Origin: Hibiscus mutabilis
Lineage: Eukaryota; Streptophyta; Magnoliopsida; Malvales; Malvaceae
Length of the DNA: 64,000 nt
Direction: 5' to 3'
Assembly: GCA_019671005.1 (NCBI GenBank)
Contig: JAGYYJ010002448.1
Location: 1 to 64,000, forward strand
In this document: one piece after another, positions 21,201-34,113 of the stretch
Numbering within the stretch: the stretch's first letter is position 1
Layout of the letters: every line of letters starts with the position of its first letter
Program-made: the position numbers and the translations under genes
The notes under the pieces: generated by a model
What the model was told of the DNA's origin: nothing
Database searches by the model: none
What the model saw: only the letters and a program-made list of their open reading frames with translations

Positions 21201-23401
21201 ATGCCCAATCTTGAATGTCGTATGTACGAAGCCAAGTACCCTGAGGTGGACATGGCGGTGATGATACAAGTGAAAAATATCGCCGACATGGGTGCATATG
21301 TTTCGCTCCTCGAGTACAACAACATCGAAGGTATGATCTTGTTCTCGGAGCTCTCCCGCCGCCGGATTCGTAGCGTTAGCAGTCTAATCAAGGTGGGTAG
21401 AACCGAGCCCGTGATGGTCCTACGTGTCGATAAGGAAAAGGGTTACATTGATTTGAGTAAAAGGAGAGTTAGCGAAGAAGATATCCAGGCTTGTGAAGAA
21501 AGGTATAATAAGAGTAAGCTTGTTCACTCTATTATGCGACATGTCGCCGAGACTTTGGATATTGATTTGGAGGTAATTTGTTTATTTTTCTTTTTCATTT
21601 TTATAACCGAGGGATGTTTTGATTGCTCTATGTGGTTTATGGAACTTCTAGTTTTCTAAATGTGGATAATTTGAATACTTTTGGCCATGCTTTATAGACT
21701 TTGATTTGGAAGCAAATTTGGGGTTTTCTTGGTTGATTTTGATCGCTTGGGTTTTTGTTTTGAAAATTTGGTTCTATGAATGTTATATGAGAATAAGGGT
21801 ACTTTCCTTTTACTTTCTGTATTAATTTTCATGAGAAGAATGGGTGTTTTCCTTACGAAACATGATAATCAAAAAGCAAGTTTGCTGTTTCTTTGTAAAG
21901 GTTTTACTTTTAGTCCAAATGTTCATAATTTTTGCTCACTTTCAGATTGCATTTTACCCAGTTTCTTAGAAAAATATGGACAAGCTAATTGGTTTGTCAG
22001 TGAAATTCGTGGACTAAGATGGAGATATGATGCTAGTAATCTGTACCTGTAGCGAGTGTTGAAATTAATCTGTCATCAGCTGATCGGCATGAAACTGACC
22101 GATGCTAATTAATTTTTTTATAGGAGTTGTACATTAAAATCGGTTGGCCTCTATACCGGAAATATGGCCATGCTTTTGAGGTGAGAATCTGCCTTTTTCA
22201 AAGTGTTTTATTATTTACACATTGGTATCATGGCCTTAATATTTGCATTTGCAGGCATTCAAAATCATCGTGACTGATCCTGATTCAGTCTTGAACGTCC
22301 TCACCTGCGAGTTCAAAAAACCTGGCCCAGACGGTCAGGAGGTAAATTTTTTATTTGTAAGATTCTTGGATCATTGTTTCTTCAGTTGGTTTGAATTTCT
22401 AACCATTTCTTTCTTTAGGCGATTGAGGTGGTTCCTGCTGTAAATGAGGAAGTCAAAGATTCTTTGATAAAAAACATTAGGAGAAGAATGACTCCACAAC
22501 CTCTGAAGATTCGGGCTGACATTGAAATGAAATGTTTCCAGTTTGATGGTGTTCTTCACATTAAGGTATTATTTGCATAAACTCTCTGCTCTCTGTCTAT
22601 GCTTTGTTCGTTGGTAACAGATGTTATTTTTTGAATTTGCAGGAGGCCATGCGCAAAGCTGAGGCTGCTGGGAATGATGATTGCCCTGTTAAAATCAAGC
22701 TTGTCGCTCCTCCACTTTATGTTCTTACCACTCAAACCCTTGACAAGGTTAGCGTAATGTCTCTTTTCATCCATCTGCAGTAAATTATTTACTTGTCTGT
22801 GAAGTTTCAACCTACAGCTTTTAGTTCTGAAATCTGAAAGCATTTGCATGAACATATAATCCTTTTACGATTTTATCTTCTGTTCATCACGTTGATTCCT
22901 GTCCAAGATTGTTTCCCCTGTTGGAGTTGCCATTTTGCATCCCCATACCAAATTTATCTTCTGATATTGCCATTGTGTGCATGTCTTTCTAGCCTTCTTT
23001 TCCCCCTTTCCGAGTTATGTAATTCTTTATCGTGTGTTGCTCAGGAGCAAGGTATAGCCACTCTCACTAAAGCAATTACAGCTTGCACCGAAGCTGTAGA
23101 GTATCACAAGGGAAAACTTGTTGTGAAGGAACAACCTAGAGCAGTGAGTGTCCATCTTATTTCAGATTTGTCATTAGTTTTTGTTGCTTGATTTGAAAAT
23201 CTTAATCTCTCTCTAGAGTGTCTCACATGTTGGATTGATATTTAGGTGAGCGAACGAGATGATAAGTTGCTTGCCGAGCACATGGCTAAGTTGAGTAATG
23301 ATAATGAAGAGGTAAGTGGTGACGAAGACAGCGAAGAAGAGGAAGACACAGGCATGGGCGAAGTTGATGTTGAGAATGCCGGTCACGGAATAATGGAATG
23401 A
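21201..23401 (+). CDS. Translation initiation factor eIF2 subunit alpha
   Basis: Alpha subunit of the GTP-binding eIF2 complex that brings initiator Met-tRNA to the 40S subunit in the cytoplasm. Seven exons, all ending in phase 0: 21201-21572, 22124-22180, 22255-22341, 22419-22565, 22643-22747, 23045-23143, 23246-23401. They give 340 residues, the normal plant size. The N-terminal S1/OB domain (about residues 14-90) contains ELSRRRIRS, whose serine region is the GCN2 kinase target used to shut down initiation under amino-acid stress. A helical domain follows, then an alpha-beta domain with KIRADIEMKCFQFDGVLHIK. The C-terminal tail is acidic (SGDEDSEEEEDTG), as in other eukaryotic eIF2-alpha proteins. 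No lesions. The start codon fits the conserved beginning MPNLECRMYE. Confidence 0.96.
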
Positions 23402-24082
23402 TGCTGCAGCTGATGCTGCGATAATGAACATGATGGTCGCCCTTTTTTTCTTACCAAAACCTTTTTGATTTTTGGCCCCCTTATCCAGGTAGTTGAAAAC
23501 CTCTTTAAAAGTATGATCATGCTGAGTTGTTTCGGTAATATTCAAATTTTAATGGAGAGTATACAGATGTATTACCTGTTGATTCGAGGATTCAGAATCT
23601 TGGAAGGTGGATTTGTTCAATTCCGTAGGTCCCTGAGTGAGTTTGCTGCAATGATTTGCAAGGACTTGCTTTCATTTGCAAGCTAAACTAGGATTACAAG
23701 TCAAACATCAGGGAACAAGAGTTAAGGCCATTGGTTTTGGCTCACTTTCTACCAAGTTCAACTCTTGCCTGTTTGAATGCATCTATAAATTGTTATAAAA
23801 AGAGATATAACCATACTTGACCGCCAACTTTTCTTGACCAGGACGTACATTGTGATGATCGTTACACAAGCGCTAAACTACCATAAAGTAAACGAGAACG
23901 TGTTATAAGATAGACAAAACAACACAACAAAATGTGCGAAAATAATGGTTCAAGACTGAAAATTTCTTATTGAAACTAAAATTAAATAAAATAAGAAAAT
24001 TTATCAGCGGTCGACAACTAGTTTAAGACCATTTGCGTTTGATGGGTGCAAAAAAAGAGGGAAGCGATGGTAGAAAAAAAAT
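23402..24082. other. eIF2-alpha 3' UTR and spacer
   Basis: Probable 3' UTR followed by AT-rich spacer up to the Copia insertion. The 73-codon open frame at 23465-23686 is not credible as a gene. Confidence 0.5.
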
Positions 24083-24087
24083 GTTAG

Positions 24088-24303
24088 TGTTGTGAATAAA
24101 GTAAATAGCAAGAACAAAATAGATGAACAAGAATAATATGCGAGACAAAGAGAGAGATTTGTATTATATTCTTAAAGTATGGTTGTATACAATACTTTTC
24201 AAACTCTATATTTATAGGCATAAGATAAAAATCCTAATAATAAAGTACATTAAAGTCTCATTTAATATATGGATATCCACCATAAATAAAAATATTTATA
24301 ACA
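24088..24303 (-). repeat. 3' LTR of Copia A
   Basis: 216 bp, TG...CA ends, matching 29187-29402. Confidence 0.93.
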
Positions 24304-26657
24304 TTCCCCCTTAATATCCATGAAGATAATGTGCCTCGTTAAAACCTTACTAAGATAAAAACTCAGTGGGAAAAAAATTCTTTAGTGAAGGAAAAAGAGT
24401 ACATACATCTTTGATACGTGTAACATGTTGCCTCATTAAAAACCTTACCAAGAAAACCCATTGGGACAAAACCTCGGTTAAGGGAAAAAAATGTAACGCG
24501 TATTTACTCCTCATGAAAATATCACATAAGATCTTTAAATATTCATAATTCAATCTTAAATACTATTTTTTTAAAGATCGTGAGGGATGAAACTTTAGAG
24601 AAATATGTTCCATGATATATCCATGATGTATCTACCTTGCAGTATCTCTACACAAGATAGCTTTGTATCATATCTTGTGAAAGTAAATCGCATATCTTCT
24701 GGATATGTTGGGTCAATGGTCTTAGCCAGACACATTTTTTGGCTTGCCTCGTGCGTAACAATTATTTATACAAGATTTGAGGAGGCATTGAAAAATGTTT
24801 GAAGATCTAAAGGTAATAATGATCTTTGTATATTCATGGATATTTCTTGACCAACTAATATATGATGCTTCAAGATTAAGAAAAGATATAATTATCTTTA
24901 TTCACATCCAACAATCTTATAATTATTGGGATACTTAATAGATATGCTTTATCCATATTGAATATTCTTTAAGATTCTTTTAGCTTATGTCCATTCATAG
25001 ACAAAAATGCATGTGCTTGATCTTCAGGTCAAGACAAAACCACATCTCAAAATTCTTTTTCTCAAATACTTTCATTAAATATTTTGAAAGCTCTTCATGA
25101 GTTCTAATGATATTCAAATTATCATAATGAATCTTGATCCAAACTCCTTTATAAAATGCATAAGGAAATATGATCATTCTTACAGTATTTCCTCAATTAG
25201 TACTTACTAAGGCGATTATACCAAATGCGCCAAAATATAAATATTCAAGGGGCATATCTAAATAAAATTTCTCAGAAATTTCCAAACGCTTCTCGTATTT
25301 TAAATCCGTCAATGATAACTTTCCTTTTATAGGGATCCACAAAATGATTAGACGCATATAAATATTTCATAACTGCCAAAGTAATTGCATCCACCATGAA
25401 TTAATTAAAACTCTTCATAAATCATAATTCAAGTCATATTTACGACTACTTATTTGTGCATTACTTGCATTACACCTTTAGGTGTTTGGACTGTTGGTCC
25501 AAATACTTTTCTTTTAGAAGTTCAAAGCATTTTTCTACATTGGCCAATTCAATATCTATACTTTTGAATAGATTTCTATACATGATCCTCATTTTGTTCA
25601 TTTACTTCTATAGAAACATTATTTGAAAAATCGTTGGCGACTACTTTTCTATTTCGATTCCATTCTCGTAGTGACATAACTCATCGAGATCTCTTCAAGA
25701 TTTTAATCTTTATTTCAAGTACCTGAAACTCTTCAAGAGTTTTATTATTAGTTATGTTTTGGGTCTCTTTAGGAGCACCCGCCTCCAATATATGACCATC
25801 TATACTACTTTCCATTTACGATAATTTTGATCATTGGAACCAGTTTCAACTATCATGCTCCAGGCATGATTTACATGCATTCGCTCTAACATGTATTCAA
25901 ATTTAGAGCATTTTCAGCTGGTATATGAGACTTGATTACTCTTATTAAGTCGGTAAATATGTCTGGCAGTTGACATACAATAACTTGAATTATCTTATGA
26001 ACTTTTAGTTCATATTCGAGGATCTAAATAACGATAGTTCATTTCCTTCTTTATCTAGCTGATTATTCTCTCCCCTTGATGTTGAGAAAAAATCATCTCA
26101 TAAATGATTCTCTAATTAATGTTTAAGAATTTAAACATAAAAGGAGACTCGTACTCAATATATATTCTCAACCCTTTTTATTTACCCATTTTGTGCGTTG
26201 CGGTGAAGCAATTCATATCGCACATTCAAAAATTATAAAATAGGAAATGTATGGCTTTTGACCAAAACCAATCATAACGGGGAGTTTATTATAACTCGTT
26301 GGCTTGATGCATATAAGTGCTGCTATATGTGAAATATCATATAGATAATTTTGTTATCATAGTTTAGCTATTAAAGAGGAGACATCTAATTAAAATTTTG
26401 TTAAACTATATTTTTCATAAGTAATATGCTTTGTAACAACTGATATAACCTAAAATATAAACCCACTATCTTTTGCAAGACGAATAGTCTAACTGCATAA
26501 TCTGAATCCTTTTATAATCAATCTCACAAACTTCTGGTTGTAAGTTGATAAAACAATGTAGATGCATCTACTAAAATCATATAAAGCTTTTCACATTTGT
26601 GGATAAATGAGTCAATGTTTTATTCGGATATACAAGACATGCAGTCTCAACTTTAGT

Positions 26658-26811
26658 ACAAGAACTTTAAGTTCTTTTGGTAAGTGAGATCTTAATCATT
26701 TCCTTTGAGAACAAGCAACACAAGAACTTCGCGTTCTTTTAGTAAGTGGAATTTAATCAATTCCTTTGAGAACAAGCACTACAAGAACTTCAGGTTCTTT
26801 TAATAAATGTG
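26658..26811 (-). repeat. Roughly 61-bp tandem repeat in Copia A
   Basis: ACAAGAACTT...GTTCTTTT units start at about 26658, 26719 and 26781. Each contains an imperfect palindrome (AAGAACTT-AAGTTCTT). The same array is expanded in Copia B. Confidence 0.7.
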
Positions 26812-26898
26812 CATATAAATCCCAATAGCTTTCACATCATTATTGATTAGGATGGTCTAGCCGATCATGCCAACTATATATACATGTGTATATATCTT

Positions 26899-27105
26899 TT
26901 AATGTGTAAATTTCTTGTTTACCATAACATGTGATGCAATCTCACTTGTACATGTGTGGTACAAATTTTGAAATACAAAAGAAATTTGATAATACATTGT
27001 CCACCAAAAATTGTTCCTTTGAATAAGAATATATTTAACTCTCTCGGAGCTTTCAATGGAAATTATTCTTTTGGTAGCAATATATAACTCTTCTAGAGCT
27101 TTCAA
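26899..27105 (-). pseudogene. Copia A gag/integrase-linker remnant
   Basis: A 68-codon open piece starting KALEELYIATKR on the minus strand. It matches the element B open frame that leads into WHDRLSHLD, the GAG-pre-integrase motif of plant Copia polyproteins. Confidence 0.6.
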
Positions 27106-29186
27106 CTGACTTTTTGGCTACCAGAACTTATATCCAGATTGGCTTATTTCAAATGCCAATTGATAACATATGCTATCTATAATTCTCGAAGGATTATTTT
27201 GCGAACTCATATTGCTCTCTTTAAATTTCCACTTATAGTGGTGACGATATCATTACCATTAGCGATAATTATTACAATATTCGCAATGCTGCACTTTTCA
27301 TAATGTGCTTTCTCTCGAGAACTTATTGCTCTTCTGGAGCATCAATATTTTTAGTACTTTGAGATATAGTACTCACATTATTCCCTTGCATTTAAATGAG
27401 AAAATATATTTTATGCTTCTGCTCAGCATAAATCGTCACCATAGATTGTATTTGACAAGTAATCATGTGAAACAAAATAAATAAATGTCATAATATATAT
27501 ATACACACACAAACCAACATAAAACAAAGATTTAATCCTCGTACGCGGCATTGTTAAACCAGTTCACAAGGTCATTTAGAAACTTTCTTTGAGACCAGTA
27601 TCCTCGTAGAACGGGATGTCCGACCAATATATTTGGATTAAACCAACAGAAATAGATAACATATTAACCAATTAAAGAATATATTGTCGGCATTAAATTA
27701 ATATATAAAGCACAAATAATTAATGCGTAAAGTAAATAAATATAAAATAAAATAAAATAAAAGATCAATAATTCTCTTCAAGGTTATAAGAATAATTAAA
27801 AGACGATATATTTCTTTCAAGGGTTATAAGAAAATCAACAACGTCCAAATGAGTTGGACCAATATCATATTCTTTATTTTCGCAAACAAAATTTGCTTCC
27901 ATTTTCTTTTCTTATCAATCAATGATTGTTGATTTTTCAGCGTACAACAAGTACGAGACCAAAAGTTTATAACGTCACATTGGTGATAACAAGGATTTTA
28001 CTTCCTTAGAATGATCTTTATTACTCTTGTCATCCTTATAACCTCACTACCAGTGGGTAGAAGTATTCTTAAAATGACCATATTTTTTATGTCTATATTC
28101 ATAGCTTCAATCGCGACCACAACTATTAATGTAATCTTTATTCTTTCCATAATATAATCTCAAATTCACTTCAGGGAATTGAGTGGAGCCAGTGGGCCTT
28201 TAAAACTTTTTTTCACGATATTGTGTCTGATGACAACATTATTTGCGTGAAAAGTTGAGTATGTTTTTATTAACAAATCCTCATCATTGACAACCGCATG
28301 GAATGAACAACATACTTGCATTCACTTCAAGGAATGTCTCCCACAAAATTTTTTGGATCAAGACGAATTTTCGTAACTTGAACTTGGGAGAAATCTATAG
28401 TCGAGTTTTTTGACATAGAAAAATTATTGCTTTCGAGCAAATATAGACTTTATAATAGTCTTATTGTAGATTCGAAATCACCCTGATTTACCGCACTTTA
28501 AAATCGTAATTTAAAGAATAAAAATAAAAATAGAGTTTACCGATATTGATTTTCCTCTTAAGGACAATAGAGATATAGCAAATGACCAAGACAACTTCTC
28601 ATAATCTTTTTATTTCATGTCTCTATCCAAGCCATTTAAGGACATGTAAAACTCAAAATACGGTTAAAAATATAAACTCTCGTTTATAGAATAACGTAAA
28701 TAAAAATTGATCTCAATATAAACATATTGAAGAAATGTACCTCTTTAGATTTTTTCAAGCCATGATTTTTAAGCCATTGAAGCATATCATGTAAAACTCA
28801 AAACATGGTTAAAAACACAACCTCTCATCAAATAAATAACCACAAACTTCCGATCATGTATTATTATTTATTAAGCAGACTAATAAACAAATAATTTTAT
28901 TTTTTAAAGCTTTCCTTGAAAATACTCAAAAATCGTGCGCAAGGGAATGTTAATTGTTTCAATAAAACAAACGTGAATAGATGACTACATATTATTGTTT
29001 TGTTAAGTTCGTTTTATATATTTGAGTGACAACACGAACATGAACTTGATGTCGTGATTAATCAATCAGTGAAACAATATATAGATAAACAGAACATACC
29101 AAATGTAGTCACAAAATCAAATTGAAATCCTTTTCGAGAACCACCAACAAGAACCATAATAATCGAGCGAGATCGTGCTAATAACG

Positions 29187-29402
29187 TGTTGTGAATAAAG
29201 TAAATAGCAAAAACAAAATAGATGAACAAGAACAAGATCTGAGACAAAGAGAGAGACTTGTATTATATTCTCAAAGTATGGTTGTATACAATGCTTTCCA
29301 AACTCTATATTTATAGACATAAGATGGAAACCCTAATAATAAAGTACATTAAAGTCTCATTTAATATATGAATATCCACTATAAATAAAGATATTCATAA
29401 CA
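29187..29402 (-). repeat. 5' LTR of Copia A
   Basis: 216 bp, partner of 24088-24303. On the minus strand it is followed by a primer-site-like TTATTAGCACGA at about 29174-29185. Confidence 0.93.
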
Positions 29403-29407
29403 GTTAG

Positions 29408-30697
29408 ATTGTTTTTAAATAAATGCATAAATTCTAGTTATGATATCATGAATAAAAAATTGGATAAAAAATTATTTTTATTATAGATCTTTATAATACT
29501 TAATTTAGATTAATTGATTACTAATTTTTTATTATCTTTCTAGCTTCTTAAGGTTTTGTCCTGATTAATTCGAATTAATTTATTTACACATCTAAATTTA
29601 TCAGGTGAGTCTCACAATAAGAATATTTTTACATACATAAAATCTTAAATTTAAAATCTGTTTAAACAATATCAAATTATTTATTTTAACCAACTTGGAT
29701 TAATCGACTAATAATTTAAATATTAATGGTTAAAAATATTTAGAAAGTCGAGATCCATGCCTCCACTTGACACATCTCGCAAGTGAAAAAGGAAGATATT
29801 CCAATGAACAAATACTCCGAAAAAGGCAAAAAGTAAAGGAGCCTGCCAAAACCCACCACCAAACAAGGATCAGCCACGTGAAACCCAGTCAGATAATGAT
29901 CACTCCAACGAACCACGTGGCGAATTCCCGTTGGCTGTTTCCCTATTCCATCGTACGGAAATGAAGACGTGTTTTCAACCTTGTACGGACCCACAGGTAG
30001 CCAGAGAGAGAACATTTTATTTGGTATCCGGGGGAGTATCCAATATCTTCATGCAACCGACACAAATGTCGCGTGTCTTTTACTTTCACCTCACACCCTG
30101 GTTGTTGATCCTTTTGGAGATACCGGACGTGGAGGTTGCCGGTGAAACGGAACAGGTGTCACGTGTTCAGGCGATGGGCACACATCTTCGGTGCATCCGA
30201 TTCGCTCATCGTTGTAGAGTCGCATGTTTTCTCTGTTTTTCTTTTTTGGGAGTTGCCTGTGTTCGTTTCTTCTTCAATTTTTACCAAAAGAAGAAAGAAA
30301 ATTAGGTTCTTCACTTCCATAGACTTTGCCTATTACGATATCCTCCTTCTTCTTCTTTTTGTTCATATTTATTTACCACTAAAATCTAGGGTTAAAGGAA
30401 AATCTAGGGTTTTGTTCGATTTTTCATTTTGAAGAGAGAATAAAAAATCTCGTCTTTCCCTTCACATCAGCTCATTTCCCCCCAGATTTCTCCTAATTTA
30501 AGTAGATTTTTCTTTTACACTCCCTTTCTATTTTTAGAAACCTTTGCTTGTCGACATCAAAATCATTTTGAGTTGAGACAAATACACACAGGATATTTCC
30601 TAGGATTCAACCTTAAATTTATTTACTTTGTTTTTTTTTCTGGGTTTGGTTGTCTTTGTAGGAACTCATGGTGTTTGGTTTTGGGTTGCAGGAGAAA
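29408..30697 (+). promoter_or_regulatory. Promoter and leader region of the MADS gene
   Basis: Upstream of the MADS start codon. Three perfect CACGTG G-boxes occur within 291 bp: 29875-29880, 29914-29919 and 30160-30165. A pyrimidine-rich leader follows (about 30340-30640). TTGCAG at 30686-30691 just before the coding exon could be the acceptor of a 5' UTR intron. An in-frame upstream ATG at 30668 would add ten residues and lies before that acceptor, so I prefer 30698 as start. Confidence 0.55.
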
Positions 30698-32159
30698 ATG
30701 GTGAGACGGAGAACCCAGATGAAGAGAATAGAGAACACAGCAAGCAGGCAAGTAACCTTCTCAAAACGAAGAAATGGACTGCTTAAAAAGGCCTTTGAGT
30801 TATCAGTTCTCTGCGATGCTCAAGTTTCGCTCATCATCTTCTCTGCCCGAGGGAAGTTATACGAGTTTTCCAGTTCCAGGTGCCTAATCTTTTCATCTTG
30901 CTTTTAAGCGTCTTCAAGTTTCTGATATTTACGTGTTCATGCCAATAAAATCCGACAAGATATGATCGCAGGTTTTTATGGGTTTTGTTTAGAATCAATT
31001 CTTAGGGGGTTGATTTTGTGATCTCTGTTGGGTTTCCTTGTTTTCACGTCTTGCAAATTTCTGTCTTTCTTCAAACAACATAAGTCCCGAGAGAGACAGA
31101 AGAAAGAGACATGTTTTTCTACTTAGGGTTTAATGTCGGGGGGTAAACATTAGTCACCAAAGCTGGGGAGTTGAGTCATTTGTTGTAGGCTTAACCTTTA
31201 TTTAACTAGCATGGAGCTGCAATGCAATGATTTCAAGAGAAAATTTCTTGTTTCATTATGTATATAAAAAGCTTGGGTTAGGTTCGAATCTCCTATACAT
31301 AAACTAAAGAGGTGATAGAAAGGTCAAAAAAGTGAGATTAGTTGTAAATTGGAAGTGGAACCTGTTGCATCTGAGCTGAGCTTCTGTACTTGGGGATTTC
31401 CAATATATATGGATTAGATTACAGTGCTGGAGAAGTAATTTGCTTTTTTTTTTTCAAGGTACTCCCACTTTCTTGTTTTTGTGTTGGTGTGGATCGTGTG
31501 TTGCTCACGGACCTGATTGTTCATCTTGAAAACTTACTCATCTATGGAATATTTAATCATCTCAAGGGTTGTCACTTAGATTCAACTTCCAGTTTTGGAT
31601 GTAGGTCCATGTAAATTTAGTGCTTAATATGCAAGTTTCTTTTAGTTGTTGAAGTTTAAGCTAAGAAAAAACAAGAGTGGGACTAACATGGTAGCTTGAT
31701 TTTTTTAGATAGAAATGGTTCTTTAGTAAGCTATATCCTTTTAACTAAAACGAAAAACCTTACCTTTTCTTTTTAATAATATGCTGATTGAATTTAGTAG
31801 AAAAAAATAAAGAAATATTCTAAACTAGATAAAAATGTATTAGAAAAATAAAAAACAAAGAAAAATAAAAAAATAGAAAACGAAACATCGAAGAAACAAT
31901 AGAGATGAAATTGAACGCCTAGTGAGCTGCAACGACAGGGATGGCATGAAACACTGAAGAAAGAAAGTAGTAAAATACTTCTTGTCTTTATCCACCTACA
32001 TGTATAAGGATCAGAGAGTTGTGAGCGAAACCAACAATCTTGCAGTTTGTTTCGTAAAAGAGGATCAAATTACTGAAAGAACACTGATAACTGCAAATCA
32101 AAGTCTAGCGTCGTAAGAAAACCATACACGAACGTAATTCTATCATAAAGATAAGCGAA

Positions 32160-32250
32160 AATGTGTCATAAGACAAAAACGTGTCACAAAGTAAAAGAAA
32201 AGTGTGCCACAAGACAAAGGAAAAATGTACCACAAAGGCGGATAAAACTA
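32160..32250. repeat. Short direct repeats in MADS intron 1
   Basis: About four diverged copies of a 20-25-bp unit resembling GTGTCACAAGACAAA. No function recognised. Confidence 0.5.
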
Positions 32251-32443
32251 GAAAAAAACCAAAACATAAAAGAAACAAAATTCTGAATGTAAAAAATCAA
32301 AGGGATGAATACCGGAAGTCAGTGATCAAGACTAAAATTTATAATGCCGCTGGCTAGCCAGGAATAAAAGTAAAAAAGAAAGAGAGGTAAGAGAGAAAAG
32401 GTAAAAAACTAGAGAGCAATGCTAAAAAATCTTACTTTTATTT

Positions 32444-32552
32444 TTTTAGTTTGAGCCAAAGTATCCAATAACAGTTGGTAAAAATTGAACTCATGACCTC
32501 ATAGTTAAAAGATAATGTGAACAACCACCACACCACATCTCATTTCATGGTT
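32444..32552 (-). mobile_element. Short SINE with 19-bp target duplication
   Basis: A 109-bp insertion is flanked by a perfect 19-bp direct repeat (AAAAATCTTACTTTTATTT at 32425-32443 and 32553-32571). On the minus strand it has a box A-like TGGTGTGGTGG, a box B-like GAGTTCAATTT about 45 nt further on, and an A-rich 3' tail (CTAAAA) running into the TSD. Long TSD, A tail and pol III promoter boxes are the marks of a tRNA-derived SINE. Family unknown to me. Confidence 0.72.
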
Positions 32553-33064
32553 AAAAATCTTACTTTTATTTGAAACTGTGTTTCAACTCTTTATTTTTTA
32601 AAGTATGTGTCTAACACTCTTAACGCACATACAAAGGTATGAGCTCTAAAAATCTTCTAAATAGATGAAAAACTTTAGAAAATTTAACCATACTTATATT
32701 TAATATTTTCACCCAAATCTGAATAACTTAGTTTGAAACGTTAAATCGTGATCAAAGGTAACTAAATTAAATTTAGGCTCTTCTATATCCAAATTAGTTT
32801 AAAACTAAAATTTAGTTGAACTACAAGCTTTATCATATAAGAGAGAAATTTCGTGCTTAGTTTTCATAATATTTTTATGCCTTGTATACTTATTACCAAC
32901 TAAGATTATCTAACCGTTATTAGGAAAGGATGAAAAGGATTCAATGATTCTTTCAGTGTGAGAAATTTTGGTTTAAAACTCAGCCCCAAAATTTGTTAAA
33001 AACTTAAGGATAAATAATTCATCTCATTCTCTTATCTCATTAATTTACTATCAATCAAATTTAT

Positions 33065-33857
33065 ATTTTAGGAATTTGTATGCCGAAAAAATAATCAAAG
33101 TTATAACAACATAAAATAACTATACAAGAGAGACATGATTTAACGTGGTTCGGTCTTGTATACCTCCATGGATGAGAGAAGTGAATAATTCAATATCAAT
33201 CCAGAGAACACAAAAAGTAAAAACACATGATATTCCATGTAATCATATAACCCGATACATATATCCAAGAATTAGGTGTATCTCAAATTCTCTTCCCAAT
33301 GTCCCTACTATACCAATTTTTACAACATAGACACAATAATTGCAAAGATCCTACAAGGGATTATATCTCTCTAGAATAATTATCTCTCATGTTTATTCTC
33401 AAAATTCCAAAGGTTAAATTCTAGTCTATATTGAAAATATCATCTGCCCCACTTCGTGCCTTTTTCTATACCCCAATACTAAAAAAATTAAATTCTAAGC
33501 CCTAGCCATAAAATCTAAATCCAAAACCTTAAACTCTAAACTCTAAAAACTACATCTTACCATCAATTTCCTAGACCTTAAACCAAAAACCCTAATTGTA
33601 AACATTAACCTTAAACCCTAAATGTAATTTTTAGTGCAGGAGCATAAATAGGTGCACCAAAACTGGTAGAAGATTTCTATCGTCTATATTTATAAGCCCA
33701 AAGACTTAATTACCAAGAAATCTTATTCAATAAGATCACATACCTAATATAAATAATTAGGGATTAAATAAACCAAATTACCAAGTATTCTTCGACCATT
33801 AGATTTATAATAAAATCCAATTTAATTATCAATTTGAATTTATGTCAATATCTAACA
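33065..33857 (-). repeat. TRIM LTR copy 1 (interrupted)
   Basis: About 535 bp without the 249-bp insertion and its TSD. It ends in TCTAACA at 33851-33857. The outer edge is degraded, so the start is approximate. Confidence 0.75.
33433..33681. mobile_element. Mutator-type MITE in TRIM LTR 1, 249 bp
   Basis: Perfect 9-bp TSD GTCTATATT at 33424-33432 and 33682-33690, with the TRIM LTR continuing on both sides. Ends are weakly inverted (GAAAATATCATCTGCC against GATAGAAATCTTCTACC). The interior is rich in eroded telomere-type words (CCCTAAA, AACCCTAA). Confidence 0.72.
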
Positions 33858-34113
33858 AATCTCCTTCTTAATAGAAATTCTATTCGAGCATTGTTTTTCA
33901 AGTTTTCAACAACTTCAATTCTTACGTAAGTCAAATATTCGTTGAAGCATCGTTGGATCAATTGATAATTACTCCCCCGCAACCGAGAACTCATCGTAAC
34001 AAAACTTCTCTTGCATGTCTCCAATATTGCTAACAAAATCCATCGCTAGCAAAATCCACAACAAAACATTCCTTCAAAATTGCGCAGCTCGAACCATAAC
34101 TAATGATACCATT
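33858..34113 (-). other. TRIM internal segment 1
   Basis: 256 bp between LTR 1 and LTR 2, with a purine tract at one end and an initiator-Met-type primer site at the other. The 63-codon minus-strand open frame at 33845-34036 covers most of it but resembles no known protein. Confidence 0.75.

Larger units (their letters stand above)
24088..29402 (-). mobile_element. Ty1/Copia LTR retrotransposon A, complete ends, degenerate coding
   Basis: Two 216-bp LTRs (24088-24303 and 29187-29402, both TGTTGTGAATAAA...AACA) enclose about 4.9 kb. Perfect 5-bp TSD GTTAG at 24083-24087 and 29403-29407. Minus orientation: an A/G-rich tract (complement of CCCCCTT at 24306-24312) abuts the left LTR as polypurine tract, and TTATTAGCACGA, a primer-site-like sequence found in many plant Copia elements, follows the right LTR. 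Coding remains read gag to integrase to RNase H from right to left and are collinear with element B. Many stops and frameshifts make it non-autonomous. By hand alignment the LTRs differ at about 17 of 216 positions, mostly transitions, so the insertion is not recent. Confidence 0.92.

Noticed and set aside
24366..24553. Overlapping open frames on both strands next to the Copia A LTR
   Set aside because: They lie in a conserved but out-of-frame stretch of the retroelement; the homologous region in Copia B shows that they come from the 3' end after RNase H.
26658..26811. Regularly spaced palindromic repeats that could suggest a CRISPR-like array
   Set aside because: Units are diverged, contiguous, inside a plant retrotransposon and without unique spacers; a plant genome is not expected to have CRISPR.
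33480..33640. CCCTAAA-like words suggesting interstitial telomere DNA
   Set aside because: Copies are irregular, never a tandem heptamer array, and sit inside a MITE.
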